Shown here one piece after another: positions 47,332 through 59,773 of a stretch of DNA of 64,000 bases (its first letter is position 1; every line of letters begins with the position of its first letter). The position numbers and the translations under genes were made by a program. The notes beneath the pieces were generated by a model that worked only from the letters and a program-made list of their open reading frames with translations, searched no databases and was not told the DNA's origin. Origin of the DNA: Oenanthe sinensis (Eukaryota; Streptophyta; Magnoliopsida; Apiales; Apiaceae); assembly GCA_028671895.1 (NCBI GenBank), contig JAPMAC010000221.1, positions 806,001 to 870,000 on the forward strand. The letters run 5' to 3'.

Positions 47332-50300
47332 ATGACAAACAACACAAACACACTATCCGTACGATCAGTCCTTGAGAAGGATAAGCTGACAGGAGGAAAC
47401 AACTTCCTAGACTGGCAGAGGAATTTGAGGATTGTCCTCAGACAGGAGCGCAAGCTTCATGTCATTGATATTCCTCCGGCAGGTCCCCTTCCTGAGGGCG
47501 CCACTGTTGAGGAACAAGCGGCCCACACAAAGGATGAGAAGGATGCAACTGATGTTGCATGTCTTATGTTGGCAACCATGAGTGCTGAGCTCCAGAGATA
47601 GCATGTGCATATGGATGCATATACTATCAATGAGCACTTGCAAAGCATGTTTGCAAGCCAAACTCGTCAAGAAAGGTTCAACACGAGTAAATCACTCTTT
47701 AATTGCAAACAAGGGGCAAGTGAACCAGTTGGCCCACATGTTCTGAAGATGATTGGTTACATTGAGTACCTTGAAACTTTGGGTTTCCCGTTAATTCAGG
47801 AAATTAGTATTGACCTAATCATGAATTCTTTGAACAACAAATTCACTCAATTTGTTATAAACTACAATATGAATGAGTTTGACAAAACACCTACTGAATT
47901 GTTGGCTATGTTGAGAACATATGAGACCAACATGAAGACGGCTGAACCTGCTCCCATACTGATGGTGGGCAATAAAGGTAAGGGAAAAGGGAAAGGCAAG
48001 TGGAAGGGTAAGAAGAAGACAGGATCTGATTCTACACCCAAGCCAAAGTCAGGTCCTAAACAGGCTTTAAAGCCTAAAGGTGGGGTCGCTAAAGGTGAAT
48101 GTCACTACTGTAAGAAAACTGGTCACTGGAAGAGAAACTGTTCAGTTTACTTGGAGGATCTGAAGAAGAAGAGGGCTGAGCAAGCTTCTGATTCAGGTAT
48201 ATATGTTATAGAAGTCAATCTGTCTATTTCTACATCTTGGGTATTGGATACTGGATGTGCTGCTCACATTTGTATAAATGTGCAGGAAATGCAGAGAAGT
48301 AGGACATTGGCTAAAGGAGAAATGGACCTACGAGTTGGCAATGGAGCAAGATTTGCTGCTTTAGCTATAGGAACTTATTATTTATCTTTGCCCTCTGGGC
48401 TTGTTTTAGAACTGGAAAATTGTTATTACGTGCCTGCGATTCGCAGAAACCTTATTTCTGTTTCTTGTTTGGACAAGAAAGGTTTTTCGTTTACTATAAG
48501 GAACAACAGTTGCTCTTTTGTTTTGAATGATTTAACCTATGGTGTTGCGCGTTTGTTTAATGGTTTATATGTTCTTGACTTAGATAATCCTGTCTGTAAT
48601 ATAGAAAACAAACGACTTAAAGTTAATGACTCAAATCAAACATACCTCTGGCATTGTCGTCTAGGCCATATAAACGAGAAACGCATATCCAAATTACATA
48701 AGGATGGATACTTGGATAAGTTTGATTTTGAATCATACCAAGAATGCGAATCTTGTTTGCTTGGTAAAATGACTAAAGCCCCTTTCACTGGTAAGGGTAA
48801 AAGGGTCACTGAACGACTTGAGCTAATACATAGTGATGTATGTGGCCCAATGCGTGTAATGGCGAGAGGAGGCTACTACTACTTCATAACATTTACTGAT
48901 GATTTCAGTAGATATGGATATGTATATCTTATGAAGAATAAATCTGATTCTTTTGAAAAGTTCAATGAATACAAGGCTGAAGTAGAGAAGCAAATTGGCG
49001 GAGGCGCAAGTATTAAAGTCTTACGATCTGATCGTGGAGGAGAATACTTGAGCACAGAATTTAAAGATTATTTAAAGGAGTGTGGTATTGTATCACAACT
49101 CACTCCACCAGGTACACCTCAATGGAATGGAGTTTCAGAGAGGAGAAATCGCACCTTGTTGGACATGGTGCGATCGATGATGAGTCATGCAGATCTTCCA
49201 ATTAGTTTCTGGGGTTACGCTCTAGAAACAGCGGCTTTTACACTTAACCGTGTTCCTACTAAGAAGGTTCAAAAGACTCCATATGAGATATGGGAGGAGA
49301 AACGGTCAGGCATGAGCTTTATGAAAGTTTGGGGATGCAAGGCGTTTGTGAAACGTCAAGTATCTGACAAGCTTGGACCTAAATCTGAAGAGTGCAATTT
49401 TGTGGGATACCCAAAAGAAACAAAGGCGTATTATTTTTATAGTCCTTCCGAGCAGAAAGTGTTTATTGCTCGAGATGCTATTTTCATGGAAAGAGATTTT
49501 GTTTCCAAAAGAAATAGTGGGAGAACTATAGATCTCGATGAAGATCGAGAACCACAAAATAGCATTGAACCTGAAGTGGAACAAGAGCAGGATAATGATA
49601 ATGCTCAACAAACACATGTTGTTCGTAGAACTGGTAGAATTCGCCATGAGCCAGAGAGATATGGATTTCTCTTGACTCAATGTGGTGATTTGATGCTCAT
49701 AGATGAAGATGAGCCTCTCACATACCAAGATGCTATGATCAGTCCAGACTCTAAGAGATGGCTAGAAGCCACGAAATCCGAGATGGATTCCATGTATGAA
49801 AACCAAGTATGGACTTTGGTTGATCCACCTGAAGGGGTGAAACCCATAGGGTGCAAGTGGGTTTTCAAGAAGAAAACTGACATGGATGGAAATGTTCAGA
49901 CCTATAAAGCAAGGCTGGTTGCAAAAGGTTTCAGACAAATTCATGGTATAGACTATGATGAAACTTTCTCACCAGTGGCTATGGTCAAGTCCATAAGGAT
50001 TTTGCTTGCTATTGCAGCATTCCATGATTATGAAATCTGGCAAATGGATGTCAAAACAGCTTTCCTTAATGGAACCCTTGATGAGGATGTGTACATGACA
50101 CAACCTGAAGGTTTTGTCGATCCAAGGAATGTTAGCAAGGTATGTAAATTACGTCGATCCATTTATGGATTGAAGCAAGCCTCTAGGAGATGGAATATCC
50201 GTTTTGATGAAACAGTCAAGGAGTATGGCTTTGTTCAAAACGAAGATGAACCTTGTGTTTACAAGAAGGTTAGTGGGAGCCATGTGGCATTCATAGTACT

Positions 50301-51291
50301 ATATGTTGATGATATACTACTAATGGGGAATGACATACCTTCTCTCAAGGCTGTTAAGATTTGGTTAGGGAGCAACTTCTCTATGAAAGACTTAGGAGAT
50401 GCATCCTACATTTTAGGAATGAGGATCTATAGGGATAGATCTAGAAGGATGATTGGTCTAAGTCAGAGTACATACATCGATAAGGTTTTGCATCGTTTTG
50501 GTATGCAAAATGCAAAAAGGGGATATGTCCCCGTGTCTCATGGGATAACGATCTCTAAAGATCAGTGTCCGAAATCATTGGATGACAAGGACCGCATGAG
50601 TAAGGTTCCATATGCCTCAGCAATTGGATCTATCATGTATGCAATGGTATGTACTCGCCCAGATGTTTCGTATGCTTTAAGCATGACGAGCAGATACCAA
50701 TCTAATCCAGGTGAAGGTCACTGGATGGCTGTCAAGAATATTCTAAAGTACTTGAAAAGGACTAAAGATTCATTCTTGGTGTATGGAGGAGAGGAGAAAC
50801 TGGTTGTAAAAGGTTACACCGATGCAAGTTTCCAAACAGACAGGGATGATACTGTATCACAGTCTGGTTTTGTGTTTTGTCTAAACGGAGGTGCTGTAAG
50901 TTGGAAGAGTTCAAAACAAGAAACAGTAGCTGATTCTACAATTGAGGCTGAGTACATTGCAGCTTGTGAAGCGGCTAAGGAGGCGGTTTGGATTCGAAAA
51001 TTCATTACTGATTTGGGAGTGGTTCCATCGATTGCAGATCCCATTGATCTGTACTGCGATAATAATGGAGCCATTGCACAGGCTAAAGAACCTAGAGCTC
51101 ACTCCCGAACCAAACATATACTCAGAAGATATCACCTCATTCGAGAGATTAATGAAAGGGGTGACATACACATATGTAAAGTACACACAAATGATAACAT
51201 TGCAGACCCACTGACCAAAGGCTTGTCGCAGAAGAAGCACGACGGTCACACTAGTTCCATGGGTATTAGATACATGGGTGATTGGCTCTAG
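47332..51291 (+). pseudogene. Gag-pol polyprotein of element A, one nonsense codon
   Basis: ATG at 47332 and stop at 51289-51291, 1320 codons in one frame with a single TAG at codon 90 (47599-47601); element F has a Gln codon there. Domains: gag; a Lys/Gly-rich linker; zinc knuckle CHYCKKTGHWKRNC (codons 257-270); aspartic protease with DTGC (306-309); integrase with its HH-CC finger (H441, H446, C472, C475) and catalytic D502, D567 and E603; reverse transcriptase with YVDD (991-994); RNase H with YTDAS and EAEY motifs. All catalytic motifs look intact. It would make the particle, cDNA and integration machinery. Readthrough or a downstream start might still give pol, but this is not shown. 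Confidence 0.93.
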
Positions 51292-51305
51292 TGCAAGTGG
51301 GAGAT

Positions 51306-52859
51306 TGTTAGTGTAGGTGCCCTAGAGGCAATACAATGTTTCCTTTAATAAACCTTTATGTCATTTGATTATTCAATAAACGTATTTATTATGACTTTAA
51401 TTACTGCGATATATTTGTTAGCATAATAAATGTCCTTAGAATCATGATACACGTTATATAGTTTAAGTACATGACTTGAATTTGAGATTATATAATATAT
51501 CATATTCTTAAATGTCCCTAGTCGAGTATTATTATTATAGGACAATAATAATACATAAATAGACTAGTATGTTGTTTGACAGATAACCATATCTCATTGG
51601 TTATAAGTATGGGGATACTAAAGTCAATGCATAGGTACATGTAGGAGTACATGGTACTGGACAGACCCACAGTGAGATTCTTCATGTTTAATAAAGTCAT
51701 AAGAAAGACTCACAGTGATAATGGTGTAATGATCCTTTGACTTGATATCATTATATTTCTATACGAAGATTAATATACTCTGACTACATTAAAAGTTACC
51801 TTTGACCGGGTGATGATAAAAGTGGACATCGGGTATATCATGAGTCATATGAGAAATATGAATGATAGATAAAGGATTTAACCCTCCTATAATTAGGAGA
51901 GATATTATTGGCCTCTTGATTGAGTGAGACTATATAATGCATGGCCGTGCTCAAATAATGATTTGTTTTTCCATAGTCTACTCATGGATCAAGTAAACCC
52001 GGATTAAATGTTGAAGAGGATGACTAAACACATGCCTCGAGTTTAATCTATAATATATTTGGTTAAAGGGATTATATTACACGGAAACATTAATCATGAA
52101 AGGTTTTTATCAAATCACGATTTAATTATTGTTTAATTGGGTAGCAATGATGTATTACTAGATACCGCTCATTGTTTATAATTTTATTGGAGAATAAAAT
52201 TATTGCTAATTAAATAATAGCCTATAGGGTCACACACATAGAGCATCTAGAGGAATAGTTAATTTAAATTATAGATTTAAATTAATTGATGATTGTTTGA
52301 ATTTTATTATATTAATTAAGTGAGACTTAATTAATTGAAATAATATAAATTCGAAGTTGAAGAGGATTTCTGCCCATAATAATTAAGTATGACTTAATTA
52401 TTAATTAAATAATAGAAACATGTTTTATTATTTAATCCTATACCTACATGGGTTAGGTTTTACTGCTTAGGCCCGTTTAACCAGTCATTATAAATAGATA
52501 ATGATAGGTTAAAAGAGCCACACGTTTTTATATGATAAAACCCTAGAGGCAGAGCAAGAGAGGCAGCAAAGACAGTCATTCAAAATCATCAAAGGAGGCT
52601 AGTACATCCATCCCGTAATCAAGATCGTGAGACGCTCTTGAAGGTGCTCGTGTGGATATCATAGAGGTGCTTTCGAGAGGAAGACACAAATCGTGATAGC
52701 AAGGATCTCCGTTGAGTTCGTTACATTCAAGATCTTAATAGGTATGATTCGTTTATCACCATAATCCGTCAATTCTTATACATGATCCTGCGTTAGGGTT
52801 CCGAAATTTTTCGTTATATTTACGTTTATTCGCTGCGTTTTATGCCTCGGAACCCTACA
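51306..52859 (+). repeat. 3' LTR of element A
   Basis: 1554 bp, preceded by the purine tract AAGTGGGAGAT just after the pol stop. It has the same length as the 5' LTR. Confidence 0.95.
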
Positions 52860-52864
52860 TTTTC

Positions 52865-54708
52865 TGACTGGAATCGGGTCACTGAGCAATACTGACTTGT
52901 CATCTCTGCGTCTGTAAGCCATTAGATGTCGTTACAGGCCCCACAACGATGATTTATTATTTTTTGAAAATTATTTGATTTTCTAAAATTTTGAGTATAT
53001 GTATGTATATATTATGAATATATGATATTCATGTGATGTATAATCATGTGATGATTGTATGTATCACTATGTATGCATATATGATATATTCTTGCTCTTG
53101 TTATGTGGATTGTATATGATACGATTTCTGAAACACCGTCAGATTTGGTGAAATCTGATTGCCATATCCGATTTTCGCAAACGATATGTCTTTTTGACTG
53201 AAATCGGGCCAATGAACAAAACAAATAGCTATGCTATCATCGACGGGTCTGTAAGGCGTTTGACGTCGTTAAGGGCCTCGAAACAGCGATTTATTGTCTT
53301 CAGAAATCTGTTTTTAATTTTCTGAAATTTCAAAATTTGTTATATATGATTATATGATATGTTTATATAATCTGAGATATATTATATGTGTTATGTGATA
53401 TCATGGTAGATGGTTATGGCCTAAAGACTCATAGTATAGTGGTTTTGATTTATGGTTTTGGTTTCTAAATACGACTTGCTTGTCGTTTATTCATAGTAAT
53501 TTAATTATCTCGAATGTAACTCGAGTTCTTCTTGTAATTTTATTAGAATAGTTTTATTTTTATTATTCAATGTAATTATCAATGAAGACTTGGAAGCAAG
53601 GAGGCGTTCCAAAAGGGGATGATGGAGCAATGAAGAAAGAAGACATGTAATAGATAGTATTTTTAAAACCACCATAGACTGACCTTGATATTTTCATTAC
53701 CTTGGAAAGATCACATATGATGGGGCCATAACCAAACACGTTTAATTTACGCACATTACATATATGTATATGATTGCATGTATTAGTATATATGTGTAGA
53801 TATAATCGAGATGCATGCTTAATATTGATTAATCATGTATGTATTAGATACGATACCCATGCCATGTTTGCTTAAGAAAGATAAAATCTGTAACTATTCA
53901 AGATTTTAAAATTGCACAAACGATCATGAGATTCTTGTGTTTATGAAACACGGTATTAAATATCAATTTTCTTTTTCTGATATGGGGAGATTTTATCAAA
54001 AGCGGATTATTAGTTTAATTCGTAAGGAAGTTGGGTTTTAAGTGAGACCGCTTGTGACTTCTCCGACGACATGGAAAGCAATCCATTGACGAATATTGAA
54101 ATGACTTATTTGATCAAGGGAAAATTGAGAATCTCTTTATGATGGGATCATGATCGTTAAAATAAATAATAAAAATTCCTAAATACATATTAAGTTAATC
54201 GGATGCCTTCCAATGTTTAATACTCGTCAAGATCTAGATTGAGAAGGAGTGGGTTTGCCAAAGCAAGGTGCTTTTATCAATCATGGGAAGACGTGATAAG
54301 TAAGTGTACTTAGTTTGTTGAAACATTGGGTCTAACTTAACTAAATCATCACAATAGGATTGTGGGTTTAGAGGCATAGAGTTTGGTGAGATTTATTGGA
54401 TAAATGTGTACAAAGGGTTGTTCCACCAAACTTTCCAAGAGTTATATTTGATATAATCGACAAATGTTGTCTACCTAAATAGTCATGTTTTGAGTGTATT
54501 AGCCAACGCTATCTTAAAACATGGATGAAATATGGATCTTGTCACACTAGAAAGATTTAAAGAAATGTTTTCCGAATTAATAGTTAGGACTATTAGTTTG
54601 ATAAAAATAGTGGGAGGTATATGGTGATATACCATAATCACTTAAACATAATTAATATTAAATTTGCAATCTAGTTTATTTTATACACTTTAATATTGTA
54701 GATATCAA
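52865..54708 (+). other. Second part of the leader of element B
   Basis: Non-coding. It contains the second copy of a tandem leader duplication (about 52990-53330) and segments collinear with the leader of A, such as TGGTTATGGCC and the TAAAAATAGTGGGAG motif. Confidence 0.6.
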
Positions 54709-57700
54709 ATGATAAACACAAACAACTTCTATATGCGATCAGTTCTTGAGAAGGATAAGTTGACGATAATATATTTCCTTGACTGACATAGGAGCTTGAG
54801 GATCGTCCTTAGACACCACGATGTTAGTCAAATCTCTTCCCCTGCTCTTAAAGTTGAGAATGTAACATGTGCAAATCATAGTGCTTATTGGAAGTAATTG
54901 ATGTTTCATGTCTCATGCTCGCAAATATGTGTGTTGAGCTTAAGAAGCAACACGAGCATATAGATGCTTATGAGACGATTGAGTATAAGATATATTTGAA
55001 AATAAAAGGGCACTATACACTTACAAGTAGGGAGAGTGAGACCCGGTTACACCACATGTTCTAAAGATTATAGGGTATAATGAGTACCTTTGATATCTTG
55101 GGTTTCCAGATTGGTCTGGAGACTTAGTTAAATTTGATCTTACAATCTTTGGACAAATATTATTCTTAGTTTGTTATGAACAATAAAATGAATAAGATTG
55201 GTACACCCATTAAGTTACTAAGCATGTTGAGAACTGCTGAAAGCAATATGATAAATGCATGAACTACTACTATATTGATGGTAAACATAGGGAATGCAAA
55301 AGGGAAAGGAAAATGGAAAGGCAAGGAGAAGATTTGATCTAGTTCCGTTGTCAAACCAAAGTTCAATCCTTAAAGCAGACTCTAAAGTCTGAATGAGGTG
55401 TTGATAAAGAAGACGATTGTCGTTTCTGTGGAAAATTGAGAGATTGGAAATTAAATTGTCATGCTTATTTGGAAGATCTGAAAAAGATGATCAATAAGGG
55501 TCAAGTTTCAGGTATCGGGTTGGAATTGGAGTAAAAGTAGTTGCTCTGATTAGAGGAACTCGTTAAATAACTTTTAGCCTATAAGGAAAATTTAGAACTT
55601 GATAATTGTTATAACGTGCTTGCAATTGGCAGAGACATTATTTTAGTTTCTTGTTTGGACAAGAAAGGCTTTTTCATTTTAATTAAATAACAATAGTTGT
55701 TTATTCTATTTTGATGACGAGGCTTATAATGTTGCACAACTAATTAACAATTTATATGTTCTAAAGTGACTCAAATCAAATATTACCTTTGGCACTGTTA
55801 TTGAGGCCATATTAATGAGAAACGCATTTCCAGAATACAGAAGGATGCATTCATGGATAAGTTTGATTATGAATTATACAAAAGGATGCGAATCTTGGTT
55901 TTTTTGGCAAAATGACTAAAGCTCCTTTTACCGGACAGGGTGAATGGGTCGTTGAACGGGTATGACTTATACATAGTGATGTATGTGATCATATGTGTAC
56001 GATGACAAAAGGTAGATTTTATTAACTTCATAAAATTTACTAATTATTTTAGTTGATACGGATATATGTATCTTTTGAAGAACTAATCCGAATCATTTGA
56101 AAAGTTCAAAGACTATAAATATGAAGTAGAAAATATCAAAAAAATGTTTTTTTTGATAGGAGGGATCACACCTTGTTGGACATGGTGCGATCAATGTTGA
56201 GTCAAGGAATCTTCCAATTAGTTTTTGGGGTTGCACCCTGGAAACAGCTCCACATACACTTAACCGTGTTCCTACTAAAATGGTTCAAAAGACTCCTTAC
56301 GAGATATGGACTGAGAAACGTCACAGCATGTCATTTATGAAAATTTAGGGATGTGAAGCGTTTGTGAAACGTCTAATTTCTGACAAGCTAGGACCAAAAT
56401 CAGACAAATATAATTTTATGGGATACCCAACTGAAACAAAGGGTTATTCTTTCTATAATCCTTCCGAGAACAAAGTGTTTGTTGCTTGAACTACTATGTT
56501 CCTTGAGAGAGTTGCTCTCTAAGAAAGACAGTGGGCGAATAATAGATCTCAATAAAGTTCGAGACCCCCGTGATAACATTGACCAATGGAGGAACCTAAG
56601 CAGAATGTACAAGAAAATAATACTGCTTAAGAAACACAGGTTATTCGTAGGTCTAGTAGGATTCAGCATGAGCCCGAGAGATATTATGGATTTCTCTTGA
56701 CTCAAGATGGTGATGTGATGCTTGTGGAAAAAGATGAGCCTCTCACCTACCTAGACACTATAAACACTCCAGATTCTAAGAGATGGCTGGATGCCATTAA
56801 ATCTGAGATGGAATCCATGTATATTAATCAAGTATGGACTTTGGTTGATCCACCTGAAAGGGTAAAACCTATAGGGTGCAAGTGGATTTTCAAGAAGAAG
56901 ACCGACATAGATGGTAATGTACAGACCTATAAGGCATGATTGATGGCAAAAGGTTTAAAGAAAATTCATGGTATTGACTATGATGAGACATTTTCACCAG
57001 TGGTTATGGTCAAGTCCATCAGGATTTTTCTTGCTATAGCTGCTTACTATGACTATAAAATCTGGCAAATGGATGTCAAAACCGCTTTCTTAAATGAGAG
57101 CCTTGAAGAAGATGTGGATGTGTACATGACATACCCTGAGGGTTTTGTTGATCCAAAGGATGCTGGAAAGGTATGTAAGTTGCGTCGATCCATTTATGGA
57201 TTAAAGAAGGCTTCGAGGAGATGGAAGATTCATTTTGATGAAATAGTCAAAAAGAGTTTGACTTTATTCAAAATGAAGATGAAACTTGTGTTTACAAGAA
57301 GTTTAGTGGGAGCCATGTGGCATTCCTAGTATTATATGTTGATGATATATTACTAATAGCTAATGTCATTCCTTCTCTATAGACTGTGGAGACTTGGTTG
57401 ATAAATAATTTCTCAATGAAAGACTTAGGCGATGCGACCTATATATTAGGGATCATGATCTATAGAGATAGATCAAGGAGATTGATCGGCTTAAGTTAGA
57501 GTACATATATTGACAAAGTTTTACATCGATTTAGAATGCAAAGAGGCTAAAATGGATATGTCCCAATGTCTTATGGGATAGTGATCTCAAAATAAAATTT
57601 GTCCTAAATCATTGGATGATAAGAACCGCATGAGTTAAGTTCCATATGCGTCAGCAATTGGTTTTATAATGTATGCAATGATATGTACTCGTCCTGATAT

Positions 57701-58197
57701 CTCGTATGCTTTAAGCATGATGAGTAGATACCGGTCTAATCCAGGTGAAGGTCACTGAACGGCAGTCAAGAATATTCTTAAGTACTTGAAGATGACTAAA
57801 GATTCATTCTTGTTATATGGAGGAGATATGAAGCTAGTTGTAAGAGGTTTCAGTGATGCTGGTTTCTAGACAGACAACAATGATTTAATGTTTCTGTCTG
57901 GCTTTGTGTTTTATCTATTTTTATTGAGATGTTGTATGCTGGAATGGTTCACAGCAGAGACAGTTGTTGATTTTACAATAGAGCCTGAGTATATTGATGC
58001 TTGCGAAGCAGCCAAGGAGGCTGTTTGGGCATGTACTTAGGAGATATCACATAATTAATGAGATTAATAATCAAGGAGATATACATATATGTAAAGTGCA
58101 TACTAATAATAATATTGCAGACCCACTGACTAAGGCTTTGTCGCAGCAGAAGCACGAAAGTCACACTAGTTCCATGAGTATTGGATACTTGGGTAAT
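54709..58197 (+). pseudogene. Degenerate gag-pol of element B
   Basis: Gag starts at about 54709 but is frameshifted at once. A zinc-knuckle remnant CRFCGKLRDWKLNC lies near 55420. The protease is missing and part of the integrase is deleted near 56150. The integrase finger (HINEKRIS) and core (HSDVC) are recognisable. The reverse transcriptase is open at 56697-57329 except for a stop near 56937, and RNase H ends in a HICKVHTN motif. It is related to the frame of A but carries many stops and deletions. Confidence 0.85.
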
Positions 58198-58220
58198 TGG
58201 CTCTCGTGTAAGTGGGAGAT

Positions 58221-59768
58221 TGTTAGTAATTGTGCTCTAGAGACAATAATTTTTATATTTTAAGGAAAATATTTATTATTAAGGATTATGTTTTATTGAT
58301 TATTATTTATTTATTATATTTTATTTACTGCGTAATAAATTGAAAGCATAATAAATGTCCTTGGAATTTTGATACGTATTATATATCTTTAAGTATGTGA
58401 CTTAAAAATGAGATTATATGAATAGTATCTTATTCCTAAAATTCTCTAGTCGAGTATTATTATTTAAGAAAAATAATAATGCACAAAAACTAGTATGTTT
58501 CTTGACAAATGACCACATCTCATTGGTCATAGGTATGGTGATACTAAAGTCAAGAACATAAGTACATGTCTCAATGCATGGCACTGGAATGACCCGCCGT
58601 GAGATTCTACATGTTAAATAAGTATCATAAGTAATTCTCACTGTGATAATGGTGTAATGATCCTTAGACCTGAAATCATTATATTTCTATACGAGAATTA
58701 ATATACTTTGATTACATTAAAAGTTACCTTTGAACGGGTGATGATAAAAGTGGACATTGGGTATATTATGAATCGTATGAGAAATATGAATGATCTAGAT
58801 GGGATTTAATCCTCCTAATTTTAGGAGTGATATTATTGGCCTCTTGTTTGAGTGAGACTATGAAATGCACGGCCGTGCTCAAATGTTGATCTGATTTTAA
58901 TACTCAACTCATCGATCAAGAAAATAAAGATTAAATTATGAAGAGGATGACATGAGACATGTCTTGAGTTTAATCTATAATATCAAGATTAAAGGGATTA
59001 TATTACATGGAACATTATTCACTAAAGGCTTAATCGAATCACCGATTTATTATTATTACTTGGGTAGCAATGATGTATTACTAGATGCCGCTCATTGTTT
59101 ACAATTTTAATTAGATATTAAAATTGTTGCCAACGTAATAATAACCTACAGGGTCACACACAAAGAACTCTTGAAGGAGAAATAATTTAAATTGTGAATT
59201 TAAATTAAACAAGTAATTTATTTTATTTATGATATTAATTAAGTATGACTTAATGAATTATATAAATAGAATAAATGAATTATTTAAACTAATTCCAAAA
59301 TTAATAATTAATTAATTAAGTGAGACTTAATTAAATAATTTACAATTTTGGATTAGTATTAATTATAATTAGATTATAATTAGAAAACTTATTCCTCTCT
59401 CTATATAATCTCTTTATGGGCTGATTTAATAATGGAGACATATTTTTACTAAAACCCTGGCCGTTTTACGAAAAGAGGAAGATAGAGAGAGAGAAGCAGT
59501 TTTCGGGTGCTAGTACACATCAATTTTTCATGAAAAGTGTTCGTGTGGATACCGTAGAGTGTAGATCGCGAGAGCGGGATACGTTATGATTAAAGAAGCT
59601 TTGGACCTCCATTAATCTTCCATTAATGAACTATTAAAGCTTCTAAAGGTATTTATTCTTTATCTCCGAATTAAATCTTTTGTTTTGGCATGGATCCTGC
59701 GAAGGGTTTCACTATTTTAATTTATTTTTCACGTATATTCCGCTGCGTGTGTGCCTCGAAACCCTTCA
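58221..59768 (+). repeat. 3' LTR of element B
   Basis: Starts TGTTAGTAATTGTGCTC and ends GAAACCCTTCA. It aligns with the 5' LTR at 42044 over its whole length and is also close to solo LTR H. Confidence 0.92.
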
Positions 59769-59773
59769 TGAAC

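Larger units (their letters stand above)
43899..52859 (+). mobile_element. Element A, nearly intact Angela-type Ty1-copia
   Basis: 8961 bp with 1554-bp LTRs at both ends, primer site, 1.9-kb leader, one gag-pol frame, purine tract and the duplication TTTTC (43894-43898 and 52860-52864). By eye the two LTRs differ at roughly eight positions. Only one nonsense codon interrupts the coding frame. It is inserted in the leader of element B and is the youngest member of this nest. Confidence 0.95.
42044..59768 (+). mobile_element. Element B, degenerate Angela-type Ty1-copia, split by element A
   Basis: LTRs 42044-43591 and 58221-59768 are both 1548 bp. The duplication TGAAC flanks the element (42039-42043 and 59769-59773). 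The internal part is 43592-43898 plus 52865-58220; element A accounts for the rest. The purine tract AAGTGGGAGA precedes the 3' LTR. Gag-pol is heavily broken. The LTRs differ from each other more than those of A do, consistent with greater age. Confidence 0.92.

Noticed and set aside
49306..49944. Minus-strand open frames opposite the pol gene of element A, and their twins opposite F at 32104-32742
   Set aside because: They are shadows of the conserved pol frame. The same antisense frames recur wherever pol is present, and they have no domain of their own.
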